Source of the DNA: SAR11 cluster bacterium PRT-SC02
GTDB lineage: Bacteria; Pseudomonadota; Alphaproteobacteria; Pelagibacterales; Pelagibacteraceae
Direction: 5' to 3'
Assembly (NCBI GenBank): GCA_001321855.1
Contig: JPUP01000093.1
Span: 1 to 62,519, forward strand
Length of the DNA stretch: 62,519 nucleotides
Shown here: one piece after another, positions 39,952 through 50,462 of the stretch
Position numbering within the stretch: position 1 is the stretch's first letter
Layout: the number at the start of each line of letters is the position of its first letter
Position numbers and translations under genes: made by a program
Notes under the pieces: model-generated
Told to the model about the DNA's origin: nothing
The model's input: only the letters and a program-made list of their open reading frames with translations
The model's database searches: none

Positions 39952-41126
39952 TATCTTTCAACACACATTGCTATTCCCATACCACCACCGATACATAATG
40001 TTGCTAAACCTTTGTTAACATTTCTTCTTATCATTTCATGTATCAAGGTTACTAAAATTCTAGTGCCGGAAGCACCAATAGGATGACCTATTGCAATGGC
40101 CCCACCATTTACATTTACTTTTTCTTCTGGAATTCCTAATGTTTTAAGCACTGCAATACTTTGAGCTGCAAAAGCCTCATTAACCTCAAGTAAATCTAAA
40201 TCTTTGACTGACCAGCCTGCTAAATCCAAAGCTTTTTTGGATGAAGGTATTGGTCCAGTGCCCATTAAAGCAGGGTCAACTCCACAACTAGCCCAAGACT
40301 TTATTTTAGCTAATTTTTGTATACCTTTTTTATCTGCAGTATTTTCAGTCATTAATGTGACTGCCGCTGCACCATCATTTATCCCCGATGCGTTTCCAGC
40401 TGTTACAGTTCCATCTTTTTGAAAAACAGGTTTTAATCTTTGCAATGCCTCAATGTTTATACCATCTCTAGGATGCTCATCTATGTTAAAATTGATCTCA
40501 GCTTTCTTCGATTTAATTTTAAAGTTTACTATTTCTTTTTTAAAATAATTTTCCTTTTGGGCCTTTATTGCCTTGTTCTGGGAATTTAAAGCAAATCTAT
40601 CCTGCTGATCCCTAGTCACTTGAAATTTTGAGGCAACATTCTCAGCTGTTATTCCCATGTGATAACCGTTAAAAGCATCCCATAAACCATCTTTGATCAT
40701 GGTGTCAGTCATCTCAACATCTCCTAATTTTTTTCCATCTCTTAAATATGCAGCGTGTGGTGCAAGGGACATGCTTTCTTGGCCTCCAGCTATAACAATT
40801 TTACTATCACCTGATTTTATACTTTGAAACCCAGAAGCCACAGATCTTATTCCTGAGCCACAAACTTGATTAACAATATAAGCAGGAGTTTCTTTTGGAA
40901 CTCCTGATTTAATCGCAGCTTGTCGAGCGGGATTTTGCCCAGTTCCTCCTGTTAATACCTGCCCCATTATTATTTCATCAACCTCATCTTTTTGTATATT
41001 AGAAGTTCTTATTGCTTCAGAAATTACAGTTGATCCCAGTTCATCACCGGACACATTTTTAAGTGATCTACCTAAAGATCCAATCGCAGTTCTTACAGCT
41101 GATGTGATTACCACAGAATTGCTCAT
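39951..41126 (-). CDS. Acetyl-CoA acetyltransferase (thiolase)
   Basis: MSNSVVITSAVRTAIGSLG; VNQVCGSGIRSVASG; NVNGGAIAIGHPIGASGTRIL; CIGGGMGIAMCVE; upstream ATG at 41162 also possible. Confidence 0.95.
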   Translation of the reverse strand: MSNSVVITSAVRTAIGSLGRSLKNVSGDELGSTVISEAIRTSNIQKDEVDEIIMGQVLTGGTGQNPARQAAIKSGVPKETPAYIVNQVCGSGIRSVASGFQSIKSGDSKIVIAGGQESMSLAPHAAYLRDGKKLGDVEMTDTMIKDGLWDAFNGYHMGITAENVASKFQVTRDQQDRFALNSQNKAIKAQKENYFKKEIVNFKIKSKKAEINFNIDEHPRDGINIEALQRLKPVFQKDGTVTAGNASGINDGAAAVTLMTENTADKKGIQKLAKIKSWASCGVDPALMGTGPIPSSKKALDLAGWSVKDLDLLEVNEAFAAQSIAVLKTLGIPEEKVNVNGGAIAIGHPIGASGTRILVTLIHEMIRRNVNKGLATLCIGGGMGIAMCVER

Positions 41127-41188
41127 ATAATCAGTATATAGATTTATATCCTTTAATTTCAACAGTTTATTTGATAATTGGCTATTAT

Positions 41189-41262
41189 GCGCCTGTAGCT
41201 CAACTGGATAGAGCGCTTGGCTACGGACCAGGAGGTTCTGGGTTCAAATCCTAGCAGGCGCA
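41189..41262 (+). tRNA. tRNA-Arg(ACG)
   Basis: GCGCCTGTAGCTCAACTGGATAGAGCGCTTGG-CTACGGA-CCAGG...GGTTCAAATCC...CAGGCGCA. Confidence 0.95.
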
Positions 41263-41327
41263 TGATAAAATAAATTATGTCTTTAAAAAATGCAGTTTTA
41301 ATATTTTTTGTATTAACCATTCTTATT

Positions 41328-42665
41328 TTATTTGGAATATCTCTTTTTATTTGAGTTACTTCTTTTTATCTTCATCATTTCTCCGATAATTATACCTAAA
41401 AATAAAAATAAAATAGTAGCATTACTTGTTGTAAAGAAACTTCCTGAAGTTCTAATAGGAAAAATCTCACAGAAAAAAATAATGAAAAATGGTAAAAATT
41501 TAAGATTATCCTTATAAGAAAAATAATTTTTAGACCTCATATATTTTAAAAATAGATAAAATACTGGAAAGAAAAAAATTGTGATTAAAAACGAAAATCC
41601 AATCAAACCTAAATCTGTTAACATTTCTAAATAATAATTGTGAGGGTGCAAATTGCACATGATATATTTTTTCCATTCACAATTTGTTCTAAAAGATTTA
41701 AGTCCTGCACCAAATATTTTATTTTTATTCCAAGTATTAATTGCTGCTCTATAAGTGCTTAGGTGCCAACTTCTATTTTTTGTGATATCCTCACCGATAG
41801 ATAGGCTATCTTTTTTAAAAAGTAATTCATAACTGTGAGCTTTTAAATTTCCCATGTGGTATCTCCAAGGGTTATCGTCGCTTATATTATTAAAATAAAT
41901 ATAATAGCTAACTGTTACAATTCCTAAAAAAATTATTAAAATTTTCCGTACGTTTTTTACAAAATAAAAGATTAATATTAAATTTAAAAAAAATAGAATT
42001 AATGGCATTCTATTTCCTGAAATAAAAATTGTTAAAATAAAAAAAATACTTAGAACTAAAAAAATTAAATCATTTTGTTTAAATGATTTTTTTAAATAAA
42101 AAAAACTAAGATAAAAAAGTACTAATGGGCTAAACCTCTGAAGATAATGACCTGCTACCGGTTCGTCTTTAAAAAGACCTGGGTAATGTCTGTCAAACTC
42201 ACTTGTAAAACCCAAAAGATTTGAGCCGGTATAAAACTGCAAAATTAGATCACAGCCCAAGATTAGTGTAATTATACTTGTAGAAACATATAAATATTTA
42301 GAACGAAATTGATTTTCTGAAACTATTTTTTGAATTATAAGAAATAAAATTAAATATCTTAAAAATAAAAAAGATTTTATTAATCTGTCTTTGTTTAAAT
42401 CGTTTTGATCTAAGATCGGTAAGTAATTTATAATTGATATCAACAATATATAGATAAAAAAAACAATAATTAAATAAAAATAATTTTTATACTTATTAAA
42501 ATTTAAAATTGATAATCCATAAAGTTTAAATCCCAATATTATAATTAAGACAGTCGTTAAATTAACAAAAGAAGTCCCGATGATAAAAGCAATAGGAAAA
42601 AAAGAAATTAAAATGTTTATTAGCAACAATGGAGAAAGAAAGTTTTTTGTTTTCAAAGAAATCAT
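41328..42665 (-). CDS. O-antigen ligase/polymerase-like membrane protein
   Basis: 445 aa polytopic; FDRHYPGLFKDEPVAGHYLQRFSPL; GAGLKSFRTNCE...HPHNYYLEMLTDLGLIG. Confidence 0.85.
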   Translation of the reverse strand: MISLKTKNFLSPLLLINILISFFPIAFIIGTSFVNLTTVLIIILGFKLYGLSILNFNKYKNYFYLIIVFFIYILLISIINYLPILDQNDLNKDRLIKSFLFLRYLILFLIIQKIVSENQFRSKYLYVSTSIITLILGCDLILQFYTGSNLLGFTSEFDRHYPGLFKDEPVAGHYLQRFSPLVLFYLSFFYLKKSFKQNDLIFLVLSIFFILTIFISGNRMPLILFFLNLILIFYFVKNVRKILIIFLGIVTVSYYIYFNNISDDNPWRYHMGNLKAHSYELLFKKDSLSIGEDITKNRSWHLSTYRAAINTWNKNKIFGAGLKSFRTNCEWKKYIMCNLHPHNYYLEMLTDLGLIGFSFLITIFFFPVFYLFLKYMRSKNYFSYKDNLKFLPFFIIFFCEIFPIRTSGSFFTTSNATILFLFLGIIIGEMMKIKRSNSNKKRYSK

Positions 42666-42696
42666 TTATTACTTGATAGCATTTTTTTATTAATAT

Positions 42697-43452
42697 TTAA
42701 AGATAAACTATTGATAAAAGAAAAATTCCCAGAATGATTCTATAAATAACAAAAAATAAAAGGCTAAAATTTTTTAGGAAAATAAGAAAATATTTTATTG
42801 CAATAAGAGAAAAACAAAATGAAAATATCATTGCTATGAAATTTATATCCATTAAAATTGAATTTTCATTTCTTAGGATTTCAAAAAAACCATAACATGA
42901 AATAATAAATAAAGTCGGTATAGATAGTAGAAAAGAAATTTTTGCTGAGTCTATCCTGCTAAATTTTAAAAATCTACAAGCAGTAATTACTATTCCCGAC
43001 CTGCTCACACCTGGTACCAATGATAAACATTGAGCAATTCCGATTTGCAACGCAGCGGTAATTTTAAAATTCTTGATAAAATTTTTTTTTTGTTTTGAAT
43101 TATCACTAATATATAAAAAAATTCCAAATAAAATAGTAGTCCAACCAATAATTTCTAGTGTTCTTAGATCACTAGTTAGGTCAAAACTAATTAAAATGTA
43201 ACCAATTAAAATTACTGGTAATGATGCAATAATGAATAAAATGAACAATTTTTTTTCTTTAAAAAAATCTACCAAATCTTTTCTAAAATATATAATTACC
43301 GCAATAAAAGATCCGATGTGAACACTAACATCTAATAAAATACTGCTGGAGTAATTAAATAATTTTGAGACTATGATTAAATGAGACGATGAACTTACAG
43401 GTATAAATTCCGTTATACCTTGTATAATTGAGATAATTATTATTTCTAACAT
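42697..43452 (-). CDS. uppP: Undecaprenyl-diphosphatase
   Basis: IIQGITEFIPVSSSSHLI; LVPGVSRSGIVITACRFLKFSR. Confidence 0.95.
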   Translation of the reverse strand: MLEIIIISIIQGITEFIPVSSSSHLIIVSKLFNYSSSILLDVSVHIGSFIAVIIYFRKDLVDFFKEKKLFILFIIASLPVILIGYILISFDLTSDLRTLEIIGWTTILFGIFLYISDNSKQKKNFIKNFKITAALQIGIAQCLSLVPGVSRSGIVITACRFLKFSRIDSAKISFLLSIPTLFIISCYGFFEILRNENSILMDINFIAMIFSFCFSLIAIKYFLIFLKNFSLLFFVIYRIILGIFLLSIVYL

Positions 43453-43530
43453 CTCACGTTTTTATTAAACTTTACGTTGAAATCAAAAGGTATATTAAAA
43501 ATGCATATCAGCTATGATTAAAAAATAGTG

Positions 43531-43567
43531 ATTTTTCATTGAAAAATGAAATTTTAGGTAAATTTCA
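43531..43567. promoter_or_regulatory. Two adjacent dyads upstream of gltD
   Basis: ATTTTTCA-t-TGAAAAAT then TGAAATTT-taggt-AAATTTCA. Confidence 0.45.
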
Positions 43568-43620
43568 TTGACCTTTTTTTTCTTTAAATTTTTGGAAAAT
43601 ATAATAACTTCCACCATCAA

Positions 43621-45066
43621 ATGAATAAAATGTTAAAATTTACTGACCTTAGACAAGAAGGTCCAATTAAAAGATCTACAAAAACTCGAAAAAAAGACTT
43701 TAACGAAATTTACGACGAGTTTATTAAAGACAAAGCTAAAGAACAGTCTAGCAGATGCTCACAATGCGGAGTCCCATTTTGCCAAGTTCATTGTCCACTA
43801 CACAATAATATTCCGGATTGGTTAAAGTTAACTGCTGAGGGAAGATTGAAAGAAGCCTACGAACTTTCACAAAGCACTAATAATATGCCAGAGGTTTGTG
43901 GGAGAATTTGTCCTCAAGATCGGTTGTGCGAGGGAAATTGTGTTATCGAACAGTCAGGTCACGGCACAGTTACAATCGGTTCCGTAGAAAAATATATTAC
44001 CGACGCCGCATGGGAAAATGGATGGGTAAAGCCTGTCAAAGTTGAGCAAGAGTTAAAGCAAAGTATAGGGATTATTGGTGCAGGTCCAGCGGGTTTAGCT
44101 ACCGCAGAGGAACTAAGAAAATTTGGATATCAAGTTACTATCTACGATAGGTATGATAGAGCCGGAGGTTTACTTATTTATGGTATACCAAACTTTAAAT
44201 TAGAAAAAAATGTAGTTGAAAGAAGAACTGAAATATTAAAAAAAAGTGGAATTAAATTTGTACAAAATTTTGAAGTTGGTAAAAATAAGTCTCTTAAAGA
44301 ACTGAAAAAAGATCACGATGCAATTTTAATTGCAACTGGTGTTTATAAATCTAGAGAAATAGATATTCCAGGAAGTAATTTGAAAAATATATATCCTGCT
44401 ATGCAATACTTAACTGCTTCTAATAGAAAAGGCTTAGGGGACAAGGTGGAATTATTTGATAATGGCACTTTAAATGCTGAGGGTAAGGAAATCGTAGTTA
44501 TAGGTGGTGGAGATACTGCGATGGACTGTGTGAGAACAGCTATTAGACAAAATGCAAAATCAGTAAAATGTTTGTATAGAAGAGACAAAGTTAATATGCC
44601 TGGTTCATCAAGGGAAGTAAATAATGCAGAAGAGGAAGGAGTTGAATTTAAGTGGTTATCATCTCCAACTAAATTTTTAGGCACAGAAAAAGTAGAAGGC
44701 GTTGAAGTAGTCAAAATGATTTTAGGCCAAGAGGACTCATCTGGTAGAAAAAAGCCAGTTGTTCAATCCGGAACAGAATCAATTATCAAAGCTGACTTAG
44801 TGATCAAATCTTTGGGTTTTGACCCAGAAAATATTCCAACACTATTTGGAGAAAAAGAATTATCAGTAACAAGGTGGGGAACAATAAATATAGATCTAAA
44901 AACAATGCAAACAAATATCGAAGGTGTATTTGCAGCAGGGGACATTGTGAGAGGCGCGTCTTTAGTCGTTTGGGCGATAAGAGATGGAAGAGATGCAGCA
45001 GAACAGATAGATAAATTTTTAAAAAATAAAATAGGAAAAGCTAATCAGAAAATTAAAGCAGCTTAA
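43621..45066 (+). CDS. gltD: Glutamate synthase small subunit
   Basis: CSQCGVPFCQVHCPLHNNIPDWL; IGAGPAGLATAEELRKFGYQVTIYDR. Confidence 0.95.
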   Translation: MNKMLKFTDLRQEGPIKRSTKTRKKDFNEIYDEFIKDKAKEQSSRCSQCGVPFCQVHCPLHNNIPDWLKLTAEGRLKEAYELSQSTNNMPEVCGRICPQDRLCEGNCVIEQSGHGTVTIGSVEKYITDAAWENGWVKPVKVEQELKQSIGIIGAGPAGLATAEELRKFGYQVTIYDRYDRAGGLLIYGIPNFKLEKNVVERRTEILKKSGIKFVQNFEVGKNKSLKELKKDHDAILIATGVYKSREIDIPGSNLKNIYPAMQYLTASNRKGLGDKVELFDNGTLNAEGKEIVVIGGGDTAMDCVRTAIRQNAKSVKCLYRRDKVNMPGSSREVNNAEEEGVEFKWLSSPTKFLGTEKVEGVEVVKMILGQEDSSGRKKPVVQSGTESIIKADLVIKSLGFDPENIPTLFGEKELSVTRWGTINIDLKTMQTNIEGVFAAGDIVRGASLVVWAIRDGRDAAEQIDKFLKNKIGKANQKIKAA

Positions 45067-48000
45067 TGAAACTCTATAAAAAAAATATAAAAAAACTACA
45101 AGAAAACTATTCTTATTTCCCAAGCATGGAGCATGAGGCATGCGGAGTTGGCATGATTGCCTCAACAAATGGAAAAAAGTCTAGAAAGATTGTTGAGTAT
45201 GGTATTGAAGCGTTGAAAGCAGTTTGGCATAGAGGTGCCGTAGATGCTGACGGAAAATCTGGAGATGGAGCAGGAATTAAGCTCGAGATCTCACCTGATT
45301 TTTTTGAAGAAAAAATTGTGCAAACTGGGCATAAACACGATAACTCAAAAAGAATATGTGTTGGGATGATATTCATGCCAAGGAATGATTATGCCGATCA
45401 AGAAAAATGTAGGTCAATTATTGAAAAGATATTGTTAAATAATAATTTTTACATTTATGGATGGAGGCAAGTTCCGGTAAACCCTAAAGTATTAGGTTCA
45501 ACAGCTGAAATAAGTAGACCAGAAATTGCTCAAGTTTTGTTTAGAAAAAACGAAAATTTAGAGACTGATGTTCTTGAAAGAGAGCTCTATGTTATGAGAA
45601 AAAAAATAGAAAAATTAGGTAGAGAGTCTCAATTGAAAAATTTTTATATTTGTTCAATGAGCTCTAGGTCAATAGTTTTTAAAGGTATGTTTTTAGCTGA
45701 GGCATTATCTGATTTTTATCTCGATCTGCAGGATAAAAAATTTACTTCTCGTTTTGCGATATTTCATCAAAGATATTCCACTAACACGTTTCCAAGTTGG
45801 GACTTAGCGCAGCCATTTAGAACTTTAGCTCACAATGGAGAGATAAATACTCTTAAAGGTAACGTTAATTGGATGAAAATCCATGAACAAGATATGTCTA
45901 GCGATTTGTTTAAGGATGTGAATGACCTTAAACCAGTAATAATTCCTGGTAATTCTGACTCGGCATCTTTAGATAATGTTTTTGAATTACTGACGCACTC
46001 TGGCAAGTTAGCCCCATTAATTAAATTAATGATGATACCTGATGCTTGGTCTAAAAGAAGTAAAACTGTTCCAAAAAAACATCAAGAACTTTTCAATTTT
46101 TTGAACAGCACAATCGAACCTTGGGACGGACCAGCAGCTATCTGCGCTACTGACTCAAAATGGGTTATTGCTTCAGTAGATAGAAATGGATTAAGGCCAT
46201 TAAGATACACCATTACTTCTGATAATTTAATTTACGCTGGTTCTGAAACTGGAATGATAAATATACCGGAAGAAAAAATTGTTAAAAAAGGAAGATTAGG
46301 CCCGGGAGAATTAATAGCTGTTGAATTAAAACAAGGCAAATTATATCAAGACAAAGAGATTAAAGATTTAATTTCTAAAGATTATATAAAATTTAATGCT
46401 CAAATAATCGATCTTGATAAAAAAATTTCTTCTGACAAAGAATTTAACAATTTCTCTGGAGACGAATTAAGAAGAAGACAATATTTATCGGGTTTAACAA
46501 TCGAAGATCTGGAGCTCATCTTACATCCAATGGTAGAAGAGAGTAAAGAAGCTACTGGTTCAATGGGTGATGATACCCCTATCGCCGTTTTGTCAAGTCA
46601 TCATCGTCCAATATCACATTATTTTAGGCAGAATTTCAGTCAAGTAACCAACCCACCAATAGACTCACTAAGGGAAAATAAAGTTATGAGTTTAAAAACC
46701 AGGTTTGGAAATCTTGGAAATATTCTGGACTTCAATAATCTGACAGAGGAAAATATTTATGTTTTAGACAGTCCGATTCTAACAAATAATGAATTAAAAA
46801 AATTTAAAGCTATTTTTTCAAAAAAAATTAAATTAATTGACTGCACTTTTGATATTAAAGAAACTTTAAGGACCAATTTAGAAAGGATTAAACAAGAAGC
46901 TGAAATATCAGTTCGGGAGGGAAGCTCAACATTGATATTAAGCGATAAAAACATTAATTCAAAAAGAATGAATATTCCAATGATATTATCTGTTGGTGCA
47001 GTGAATTCTCACTTAGTTAAATTAGGATTGAGAGGTTATTGCTCGATAAATGTTGAGACATCTGAGACACTCGATACACACTCTTTCGCAGTTTTAATTG
47101 GGGTAGGCGCAACAACAATCAATCCTTATTTAATAATTGATTGCATAAAACAGAGATATGAAAAAAAACTATTTGGTAAATTGGATTTTTACTCCTGCGT
47201 TACAAGATTCAAAAAATCTATAGAAAACGGTCTTTTAAAAATTATGTCTAAAATGGGCATATCAATTTTAAGCGCTTATAGAGGTGGATGTAATTTTGAG
47301 ACAGTTGGCCTGAGCAGAGCTTTAGTTTCTGATTATTTTCCTGGAATGGTGTCGAGGATATCAGGTATAGGAATTTCTGGAATAGAAAGTAAATTAAAAG
47401 CTTTACATGAAAAAGCTTATAAGAAAAATGTTTTTATACTTCCAATTGGTGGAATCTATAAATATAGGAAATCAGGCGAGGATCATCAACTCCAAGGAAA
47501 CTTAATACATACAATTCAGCACGCTGTCTCTACAAATTCCTACGAAACGTATAAAAAATACTCAAAAGGAATACATGAGCTCCCACCTATAAGTTTAAGA
47601 GATTTACTCGATTTTAAGAAAAAAAATGAACCAATTGATATTTCTAATGTTGAACCGGTAAGTGAACTTACAAAAAGGTTTGGAAGTGGAAGCATGTCTC
47701 ATGGTGCTTTATCAGCAGAGGCTCACGAAACTTTAGCGATTGGCATGAATAGAATCAAAGGAGCCTCTTGTAGCGGTGAGGGCGGTGAGGATCCTAAAAG
47801 ATTTCAAATTCTCAAGAATGGAGACTCTGCTAATTCTAGAGTAAAACAAGTAGCTTCAGCGAGATTTGGAGTTACTGTAGATTATTTGAATAATTGTAAC
47901 GAGATTGAAATCAAAATAGCTCAGGGAGCAAAACCAGGTGAGGGTGGTCAATTACCAGGATTTAAGGTTACCAAAGATATAGCTAGACTAAGACACTCAA

Positions 48001-49565
48001 CGCCTGGAGTTACGCTAATTTCACCCCCACCACATCACGATATTTATTCAATAGAAGATTTAGCTCAACTTATATATGATTTAAAACAGGTAAACCCCAT
48101 AGCTAGAATTGGAGTAAAATTAGTTGCGGCAACTGGTATTGGAACAATTGCAGCTGGAGTCGCCAAGGCCAAAGCTGACGTAATTCTTATTTCTGGTCAT
48201 TCAGGTGGAACCGGAGCAAGTCCACAAACAAGTGTCAAGTATGCCGGTGTTCCCTGGGAAATGGGCTTGACAGAGGCTAATCAGATTTTAACACTTAATA
48301 ACCTTAGACATAAAGTAACATTAAGAACTGACGGAGGTTTAAAAACTGGAAGAGACGTAGTAATGGCAGCAATGATGGGAGCTGATGAGTTTGGTATGGG
48401 GACTTCCTCTCTTATTGCCATGGGCTGTATCATGGTAAGGCAGTGTCACTCTAATACTTGCCCGGTTGGAGTCTGCACTCAAGATGATGAGTTAAGAAAA
48501 AAATTTACTGGAACACCTGAAAAGGTCGAGAATTTTTTTAAATTTGTTGCTCAAGAGGTAAGAGAAATTTTGGCTTCTCTTGGTTTTAAAAATTTAAAAG
48601 AAATAATTGGAAGAACCGATCTTTTGACTCAGGTTAGCAGGGGATCTTCAAACCTTGATGATTTAGACCTTAATCCACTTTTAGTTCAAGCCGATCCAGG
48701 AAAAAATACAAGATACTGTGAGCAAAAAATCATTAATAAAGTTCCTGATACTTTAGATGAAAAAATTTGGATTGATATAAAAGATAAAGTATCTAAAGAT
48801 AAAAAAACTGAGTTTAGTTATAGTGTTCAGAATACTATGAGAGCAATTGGCACTAGACTATCTCATTATGTGTACAAAAAATTTGGTTATAATAATCTAG
48901 ACGAGGATAATATAACAATCAATTTAAAAGGTTCAGCAGGTCAATCCTTAGGAGCCTTTTTATCTAAAGGAATAAAAATTGTTGTAGAAGGAGACTCTAA
49001 CGATTACGTAGGAAAAGGTTTGTCAGGAGGAAAAATAATTTTAAAACCATCAAAAGAAAGTAAACTTGTGTCACATAAAAATACAATAATTGGAAACACA
49101 GTTTTTTACGGGGCCACTAAAGGAAAATTATTTGCAGCTGGTAAGGCAGGAGAACGTTTTGCTGTAAGAAATTCTGGAGGAATAGCTATTGTTGAGGGAT
49201 GTGGCTCAAATGGGTGTGAGTATATGACTGGCGGCGTTACCGTGTTATTGGGAGATGTAGGAGATAATTTTGGAGCAGGTATGACTGGAGGAATGTCATT
49301 TATTTATGATCCAAAAAATATATTTGAAAATTACGTTAATCCTCAGTCGATCATCTGGCAAAAAATCGAAACCGAACATTGGAGAAAATTTTTAAAAAAA
49401 TTGTTAGAAGATTTTTCAAATGAGACTAGCTCCGAAATCACAAGAAAAATATTAAATAATTTTGATGAAGAAATAAAAAACTTTAAACAAGTATGTCCAA
49501 TAGAGATGCTTGACAAATTACAACATCCTTTAAAACAAAAAGATATTACAGCAAAATCGGCTTAA
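45066..49565 (+). CDS. gltB: Glutamate synthase large subunit
   Basis: 1499 aa; EHEACGVGMIAS, FSTNTFPSWDLAQPFR-like RYSTNTFPSWDLAQPFRTLAHNGEINT, SGEGGEDPKR, FMN domain, C-terminal GXGXG repeats. Confidence 0.97.
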   Translation: MKLYKKNIKKLQENYSYFPSMEHEACGVGMIASTNGKKSRKIVEYGIEALKAVWHRGAVDADGKSGDGAGIKLEISPDFFEEKIVQTGHKHDNSKRICVGMIFMPRNDYADQEKCRSIIEKILLNNNFYIYGWRQVPVNPKVLGSTAEISRPEIAQVLFRKNENLETDVLERELYVMRKKIEKLGRESQLKNFYICSMSSRSIVFKGMFLAEALSDFYLDLQDKKFTSRFAIFHQRYSTNTFPSWDLAQPFRTLAHNGEINTLKGNVNWMKIHEQDMSSDLFKDVNDLKPVIIPGNSDSASLDNVFELLTHSGKLAPLIKLMMIPDAWSKRSKTVPKKHQELFNFLNSTIEPWDGPAAICATDSKWVIASVDRNGLRPLRYTITSDNLIYAGSETGMINIPEEKIVKKGRLGPGELIAVELKQGKLYQDKEIKDLISKDYIKFNAQIIDLDKKISSDKEFNNFSGDELRRRQYLSGLTIEDLELILHPMVEESKEATGSMGDDTPIAVLSSHHRPISHYFRQNFSQVTNPPIDSLRENKVMSLKTRFGNLGNILDFNNLTEENIYVLDSPILTNNELKKFKAIFSKKIKLIDCTFDIKETLRTNLERIKQEAEISVREGSSTLILSDKNINSKRMNIPMILSVGAVNSHLVKLGLRGYCSINVETSETLDTHSFAVLIGVGATTINPYLIIDCIKQRYEKKLFGKLDFYSCVTRFKKSIENGLLKIMSKMGISILSAYRGGCNFETVGLSRALVSDYFPGMVSRISGIGISGIESKLKALHEKAYKKNVFILPIGGIYKYRKSGEDHQLQGNLIHTIQHAVSTNSYETYKKYSKGIHELPPISLRDLLDFKKKNEPIDISNVEPVSELTKRFGSGSMSHGALSAEAHETLAIGMNRIKGASCSGEGGEDPKRFQILKNGDSANSRVKQVASARFGVTVDYLNNCNEIEIKIAQGAKPGEGGQLPGFKVTKDIARLRHSTPGVTLISPPPHHDIYSIEDLAQLIYDLKQVNPIARIGVKLVAATGIGTIAAGVAKAKADVILISGHSGGTGASPQTSVKYAGVPWEMGLTEANQILTLNNLRHKVTLRTDGGLKTGRDVVMAAMMGADEFGMGTSSLIAMGCIMVRQCHSNTCPVGVCTQDDELRKKFTGTPEKVENFFKFVAQEVREILASLGFKNLKEIIGRTDLLTQVSRGSSNLDDLDLNPLLVQADPGKNTRYCEQKIINKVPDTLDEKIWIDIKDKVSKDKKTEFSYSVQNTMRAIGTRLSHYVYKKFGYNNLDEDNITINLKGSAGQSLGAFLSKGIKIVVEGDSNDYVGKGLSGGKIILKPSKESKLVSHKNTIIGNTVFYGATKGKLFAAGKAGERFAVRNSGGIAIVEGCGSNGCEYMTGGVTVLLGDVGDNFGAGMTGGMSFIYDPKNIFENYVNPQSIIWQKIETEHWRKFLKKLLEDFSNETSSEITRKILNNFDEEIKNFKQVCPIEMLDKLQHPLKQKDITAKSA

Positions 49566-50440
49566 TGAGAAAAAAATATTTTTTTTTTGGTTTTGGTCAA
49601 GTTGCTAAAAATTTTGTTCTTTTACAAAAAAAAGAAAAAAAAAATTTTAAATTTGTAGCAACGTCGACCTCAAAAAGCAAAATCAAGAATTTCTTAAATA
49701 AAAAATATCAATCTCTAAAATTTAAAAATAATTTTTTTGATAAGAAAATATATAAATTTTTAAACCAATCCGATTTTATTTTGGTATCTATACCACCTAA
49801 AAAAAATACAGATATTGTGTTAAAATATTTTTCTAAAATTTTAAAATTAAATAAAAAGGCAAAAATAATTTACTTATCTGCTACCAGTGTTTATGGAAAT
49901 CATAAGGGGAAATGGGTAAATGAAAAATCTAGATTAAAACCAAGTTCTCTTTTTGGAAAGCGAAGACAAAAAGCAGAAAAACAGTGGTTGATGTTTCATA
50001 GAAAATTCAAAAATAATATAATAATATTTCGCTTACCAGGTATCTATTCAAAAGAAAACAATGCACTCAGTAGATTGAAATACGGTCAAAATGTATTTGT
50101 TAAACAAAATAAACATTTTTTTTCAAGAATAAGAGTAGAAGATATTGCAACTGCAATTCAAAAGGGTTTTAAAAAAAATAATTTGGGAGGGCAAATTTTT
50201 AATATATCAGATGATTTGCCTGCCTCTAATGAAGTGGTAAGTAAATTTTCAGCAAAACTATTGAAAATTAAAAGTCTTAATCCAATAAAAGTTTCAGAAA
50301 TTAAAAGTAAAATGGCTAGAGATTTTTATAAAGATTCAAAAAAAGTAAGTAATAAAAAAATGAAATCAGTTTTAAAGGTTAAATTAAAATATCCAACATA
50401 CAAGGAAGGTCTAAGAAGCTTGGTTAATAATTATGTCTAG
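49565..50440 (+). CDS. NAD-dependent epimerase-like protein (YeeZ type)
   Basis: FGFGQVAKNF; IYLSATSVYGNHKGKWVNE; FRLPGIYS. Confidence 0.8.
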   Translation: MRKKYFFFGFGQVAKNFVLLQKKEKKNFKFVATSTSKSKIKNFLNKKYQSLKFKNNFFDKKIYKFLNQSDFILVSIPPKKNTDIVLKYFSKILKLNKKAKIIYLSATSVYGNHKGKWVNEKSRLKPSSLFGKRRQKAEKQWLMFHRKFKNNIIIFRLPGIYSKENNALSRLKYGQNVFVKQNKHFFSRIRVEDIATAIQKGFKKNNLGGQIFNISDDLPASNEVVSKFSAKLLKIKSLNPIKVSEIKSKMARDFYKDSKKVSNKKMKSVLKVKLKYPTYKEGLRSLVNNYV

Positions 50441-50462
50441 CTCGGTTATAATTTTTTTTAAA

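Noticed and set aside
44343-44714. 123-aa minus-strand ORF inside gltD
   Set aside because: Antisense to a well-supported gene, Ser/Pro-rich mirror translation with no family features
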